NCBI GenBank assembly: GCA_025024175.1
Contig: QCXZ01000064.1
Span: 40,073,325-40,137,324 of the forward strand
Reading direction: 5' to 3'
DNA length: 64,000 nt
DNA from: Rhyzopertha dominica
Taxonomy: Eukaryota > Arthropoda > Insecta > Coleoptera > Bostrichidae
Part shown: positions 58,850 through 64,000 of the stretch, one piece after another
How the letters are laid out: each line of letters opens with the position of its first letter
Numbering within the stretch: the stretch's first letter is position 1
Program-made: the position numbers and the translations under genes
Notes under the pieces: generated by a model
Told to the model about the DNA's origin: nothing
Seen by the model: only the letters and a program-made list of their open reading frames with translations
Databases searched by the model: none

Positions 58850-61809
58850 TACAGATAGACAGATGATCTGTTTGTTTACATTTGCGTTTGGCTTGGTTTT
58901 GCGAGAAGGATTTATATTTTATATTTTTGCCTCTATTTTCTTTAACACAAGCGACTTGCTGTTAGTACTGCACCTACTGCGTCACACCACAATTTTTTCT
59001 TTTGAGCAGCGTTTTGAACGATATAATCGTGATTGATAAACAAAAGCAAAAAACACACGAGGGTTACTGAGAGGTTATGAATGACGCTCTTCGTCCGTTC
59101 GTCGGCAGTTGACAGCGAAAAACACGTATAGGTAACGGAACGGTGAAAATTATTGTGCCCTGGCAACAGCACACAGCTGCTGCCAATCACAAGCGGCAGG
59201 GTCAACCTACGTCACACATTCAAATATTTAAACTTTACCATTTTTTTAAGTTTATCTAAGCGATTTGGAAAGAAGATGAATAAAAAGGGCTCTATTATTT
59301 TTTATGTAGATTCATATTCTGCAATAAAAATAATATGGTCTACAGCCCCATACTAGCACGATAAAGTTTGCGCACCAAACTCGGCTGGAAACGGGCTGTG
59401 ACGTCAAAATACACCGAGTTGTTGCTTGTTGCCAGAATGGGCAATCATTTCGCATATGACTCTAAACGAAACCCATCACCGCCAGAGAGGTGCAAATATA
59501 CATTGAAATCGGGCGTAAAAAGTATCGCTTTGTGTTAGTTGTGAATCCACAGTTGACACCATTTCAAACTTACGTGCCACTTTGGTCACAAGGTATAAAC
59601 GCCTAAAATACCCCAAATATGGCCAAATGACATATTACTTACGGCCTTTTTCATTCTGAAAAGAATTAGTATTTTCGAAATTGCACTCGTTACGTTCTGA
59701 TTAATTAAGTGGTAATTTTGATTGCGAGTAATGACATTACGTGACTTTAAACTGAAAACTGGCAACGTCGACCACGTTTTGTCTTTCTTTGGTCCTTCTC
59801 TGAATATAATTATTACTATTCAGGCCACGCTTTGGTCTTTTACTTACCGACTGTGTGCTTTCAAGAAGCAAAAGGTTAATACGATGAGAAGGCTTTCGCT
59901 AGCGCGAGTGCAGTAACGAGAGTTGTAAAGGTGTTTTTGATGTCTCGGTTTTTTCGTTTACAAACATTCAAATATCGAAATTGTACACACTGAGATTATA
60001 CAGCATTTGTAGGGTACGGTTGCTGGTCAACTATAAACAAAATCAAAAGATGAAGAGCTGTGGCCTTGACTACTGTACGTACTGGATCTTGGACGTAATG
60101 TGCACTCTAACTGTCGATACGTAGTACATACCGGAAACAAGTACTTGCTCAGTACATACTGTTTTAGTAGCGCTCGAAATGGCGGGGGAAATCTTGTCGC
60201 GTGATATAATCCATTACATTGCCTTTTTAGGTAATATTTTTTTAATAGTTCCACTTGCAGGGGTGCCAGGGATTAATAAAAACTCAGAATTATCATTTTT
60301 CAAAATATGGTGTAATAATAACTACAAATCTATAAATGCAATTGCTTTAGCTGCATAAGTGGAAGCATTCAAGGTATGGCGAAGATTTCCCGAAACCAAA
60401 AGAACAAAAAGACGATCCAATCTGACGTTTCATTTTAGAGCAATGCCAAAGAACGGTTAGGTTTCTTTTAGACAGTGTATTGCACAACCGTATCCTCAAT
60501 ATCCCAAAGTTACGTAGTTTTGCTCAAGGTGAGCACAACTTCCAAAGATTCAAATTAAATCTAATGGAAAGCGATACCAACGACATAACGAAAATAGTAC
60601 TAGTTGTAATTATGGGGCATAAAGTGCAGCAGTGTGGTTGGCTGAACTATTATTATACACTGTACTAATCACACTCGTAACTAAGCCTGGGCAAGATATC
60701 GTTGAATCGAATCGATTCGACTGTTTGTTAAAAGAATGAATCTGTAGCAGTCTTTTCTGAAAGCACTGTAAAAAAATTGGAAGAGATAGTTTTTCTAAAT
60801 GCATTGATAAAAACAAATACGTTACGGTTGGAATACCAGAAATTTAACACAACAAATGAGAAAACATCCTCCGCGTTTGCACCTAAAAATACTCTTACAT
60901 ACATTCTTTGTCCTAACTTCATGTTGTTCTGTATCATATCAGCATGTCACCCGTATTAATGAAAATTGCATTACTGCTCATACAGCGCGTCTTAAACTAA
61001 GCAGAGTATTAAAAGTTTATGGAAACTAGAACACAATTTTTTATTGTCTGAAAATTTAATTTTCTATTTTTCTGTAATAAACTTTCTATTTTAAATATAG
61101 GTAATGTTTTTGGACTTCACAATAATGTGATATTTTATCTGTTGCAAATTTTATCTTAAATAGGACGCCCTGTATATTATTATATTTTTTGTCTCCGTTT
61201 TAAAATCTAAGAAGAATATTAGCAACATCAACACAAGAATATGTTATATAGCACGAGATCGGCCACTTTGGGTTAAATAACAAAAATGCTAAAATTGTTA
61301 CCCCAAAAAAATATCGACGTGCGAGTTTCCCTACTTCAAAAGAAAGGAAAAATGACATCTAACAATGTAAAGATGGAGTTTTCTAAACTTTTAATAACTG
61401 ANTTTTTGTGATCATTCTTTGTTTTGATATTTTGTTTGAGATAAAAGTGTTCTATGGATTAATTCCCTGATATAACGTTGTTAACAAAATATATAATATA
61501 CATAGTGCATTTTATTTGAAATAACCAAACTGGTGTCTACTTCAGGTAAAACCGGATGTCGAGTTATACTAAAATTACGTTAAATAAACAGTTCATGGTC
61601 GGAAACTAAACATACAAATTTATTTTTGCTGTTTGTTTAAACCTTAGTATATCATAATCAGATCTTTTTAAATTATCCACTTTAAATTCTTGTGTATATT
61701 CTCGATGCCAAAGTAGTGGGTGATTCTTTTAGAGAAACTTGAAATAAAATGGAAATAATCAATTTTATTGGGTATCTTCAATATCGCGCGAAAAAAAACA
61801 TTCTTATCG
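58850..61809. other. Unassigned stretch
   Basis: No gene recognised. GC-richer patches at 59080-59230 and 59370-59480 (one TGACGTCA at 59399-59406) could be regulatory or old TE ends. A palindrome TCGAATCGATTCGA lies near 60708. GGACGCCCTGTATA at about 61161-61174 looks like an insect mariner/Tc1 terminal repeat end and may belong to the transposase relic to its right. Confidence 0.35.
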
Positions 61810-62400
61810 TTTATTTTTTAATGATCATTTGTTTCAAATGTTGTCCATCACTGCGCCTAACATGCTCCATTCTAAAGCTCCAATTCTAGACGACTGGTTG
61901 GCTTTCTTTTCTTCAATCGTAACAAGCTGATCCAAAAAAAAAAAAGTCTAACGGTGTGAAATCAGAATATCTAGGCGGGCAATTCATCGGTCGTGTTCAC
62001 CGAATTGTTTTAGCAATACGGCAATTGTTTCTCGGGCTATGTGACAACAGCTTGCTGGAAACAAATATTGTCGAGATCACGGGTTTTATTTTGAGGTATC
62101 AAATAGGTATTAAATATGGACCACAAACCAAACCAATGGTTTGTTTTGTTTGGTTGTATTGGTAGCTCTTGAACCTTTTTTGGTTCCTCTTAAGCCCAAA
62201 TTCGGCAATTTTGCTTATTACCGTAATCATAAGGCAGAAATGGACCTCACCGTTAAACAAAATTCTAGTCGAAGACAGTGGATTATATTGCATGTTCCAT
62301 GAGCAAGCTTCAATCAAGATTCTACCAGAAAATTTAGTTATTATGCCTTTACACACAAATAATACAGATGTTTTGCCTAACTTAACCCTGCTGTGAATTT
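61810..62400 (-). pseudogene. Tc1/mariner-type transposase fragment (different family)
   Basis: Reading leftwards: ILIEACSWNMQYNPL, then TRILFNGEVHFCL (about 62240-62280) and QTIGLVCGPYL (about 62110), matching the RILFSDEVHF...QTVWCGL order of an insect Tc1/mariner family. The first catalytic Asp of SDE is Gly here (NGE). Further on come scraps DELPA-DF-TPLDFFF near 61950-62000 and a C-terminal end near 61840 (C-AQ-WTTFETNDH), in shifting frames. The N-terminal DNA-binding half is missing beyond 62400. Confidence 0.7.
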
Positions 62401-64000
62401 TATTATGTTATTGGTATTAAAAACGGTAATAACACAGCGACTGGAATTGATCTGAGTATGTGTTAAAGAAACTCAATTGATCTTAAATGATGTGAATCGA
62501 TTATAAACGATTTCAATCTGTCTGAAATGGTTAGTAAGGATTATACCAATCGATCCAAATGTATATTTCTGTAAAATCGACTATGACTTCACGTTTTTCC
62601 GAATCGCCCATCATGCTTATTTGTAACTCTGGCAAATAAATTCTTTATTATTAGGTATATCACTTTTATTATTTCCAGGCCAACTAACTAAGTTTGCTTT
62701 CGTACATAACCCCTATCAGCAACTTTTTGAGAAAGTCCACAGACTCTGAGCGAGCCTGGCAAGTAACCTGTACATCTACAGGTGCATAAATATACTTCGG
62801 TATCCCCACGTCTTGCTCGGGAAGTATTACGTAGCGTCATAGTCGCGACACTTAATTAACGCAATTTGTATTCAAATGAAGTGAGAAGGCGGTAATAAAA
62901 CAAGCCGTATCTGGATGTTGGCTACAGTTTGACTACACTAAATTCGGATTTGGTTTAATTAGCTCAGAGCGGATGCAAAAATAATAAATTTTAACTGACC
63001 GAAAGGGAATAACTTGGTATAGCCATTCCGCGTACCGCAACATTAACCGTGATCGTAAACTGCAGTTTATATCCATTTTATGGCATTTGTAAAATATTGC
63101 ATTTCGAGTATAATATATGCACTTGACTGCAGTCGGCGGATCTTGAGCCGCAGACAGTTTGAATCAGTCCTGAAAATCCGACGTTAAGCGCCTGTTACGC
63201 TTAAAAGCACTATCAAGCGGCAGCTCGGATGTGGCAATAAACCNGCAGTTTTTCGANGTGCAGTAGTGTCTGATTTCCACTACAAAACACGGACCTATCA
63301 CTAATATTGATAGCATCAAATGGTGTGAAGCGTAGTGCACAATAAGATTGGGGTGTTTTCATAAATAACACGAAATAGAGAGAAAAATAAAGAGAGATTC
63401 GATATTGATATGTTATATCCATAGATATGACTCAAAATCTCAAATATTTTGAAGAACAAATAACCTATTACTAACGCTATGGTGGATGATGTCATCATAA
63501 TCCAATGGAAATCCGACACTGATTATCTAGCCAGCTGTGTACAGGAGATTTTTTTAATTATTTTTGGATACAGGCATCAAAGTACATGACATTACTAAGA
63601 AACATTTTTTCAGTACTTTTCGCAAATCAACACACAATACTGGGGCAATCCTTGCATCGTTGCATCCGTGCCTTCAGAAGTCTTATCGGCAGATTGTTTG
63701 CGGTCTCTATGCGAAAGACTGACTTTAATAATCAGATAAAATTTATCTATAACCTAACAGTAATGAGTGGTCATAGCGTAGACAAAGTACCACAACAAAC
63801 AAATAATCGTTAGAAATAAAACTTATAATAAACTTATAAGTATAACTGCTTAACCTTAAAGTTTTAGAAATTGAATACAAATAAAAACAGAATAGCCTTA
63901 AGGAGGATCTACCTCGCGAACGATACTCGGCTCTAAACTAGACAAAACAATTTTTAACTACGTGTGGAATAAAACGAGGAAACGTCAGCTCTATCTTCTA
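62401..64000. other. Unassigned stretch to the window end
   Basis: No recognisable gene. Two N bases near 63244 and 63257. The open frame 63586-63813 has no family feature. Confidence 0.4.

Noticed and set aside
1..64000. tRNA, rRNA, CRISPR array, bacterial operon
   Set aside because: No B-box-bearing tRNA fold, no rRNA core sequence and no regularly spaced repeats; composition and TEs are eukaryotic.

Overview
This is an AT-rich eukaryotic window with scattered N bases, almost certainly from an arthropod and most likely an insect. The evidence is the repertoire of transposable elements (TEs): Penelope-like elements with GIY-YIG domains, Jockey/R1-type LINEs, Tc1/mariner, hAT, a THAP-bearing DNA element, and copia and Ty3/gypsy elements. 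I could not recognise one intact host gene. There is no rRNA, tRNA, CRISPR array or operon. The window reads as an intergenic TE graveyard in which younger elements sit inside older ones.

Layout. 1-1920: the 5' end of a minus-strand Ty3/gypsy element (LTR, primer-binding site, broken gag) inserted in the RNase H region of a LINE. 6452-7330: a small fold-back element carrying a complete hammerhead ribozyme motif, placed against a LINE reverse-transcriptase relic. 9840-12480: a dead Tc1/mariner transposase split by an inverted-repeat pair (10772-11913). 18375-19430: a Penelope-like relic. 22067-22311: a 245-bp fold-back made of Penelope 3' sequence with a 14-bp target duplication. 25549-27790: two 98% identical copies of a 520-bp repeat flanking a LINE 3' end. 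29261-30250: a near-1-kb imperfect palindrome. 31255-33880: a LINE split by a Penelope insertion with 15-bp target duplications. 34154-34884: a hAT-type MITE with an exact 8-bp duplication. 43551-44660: a second copy of the 9840-12480 transposon. 49357-50043: a MITE with 8-bp duplication and 23-bp terminal repeats, next to a mariner relic (50122-50530). 51745-52800: a copia pol relic. 55805-56121: a SAP-like gag relic. 56702-57721: a 1,020-bp element encoding only a damaged THAP domain. 58303-58849: a hAT-like MITE. 61810-62400: another Tc1/mariner relic.

The parts do not form a pathway. Their relation is historical: order of insertion can be read from target duplications and interruptions. 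The most interesting items are the hammerhead ribozyme, the two Penelope-derived fold-backs that share one breakpoint, the THAP-only element, a 135-bp hairpin with 14-bp flanking repeats at 35380-35542, and two exon-like islands (11126-11273 and 39336-39485). Long gaps (for example 1921-6451, 12490-18374 and 35543-43550) hold nothing I can name. All calls come from reading the sequence by eye; no alignment or search was run.
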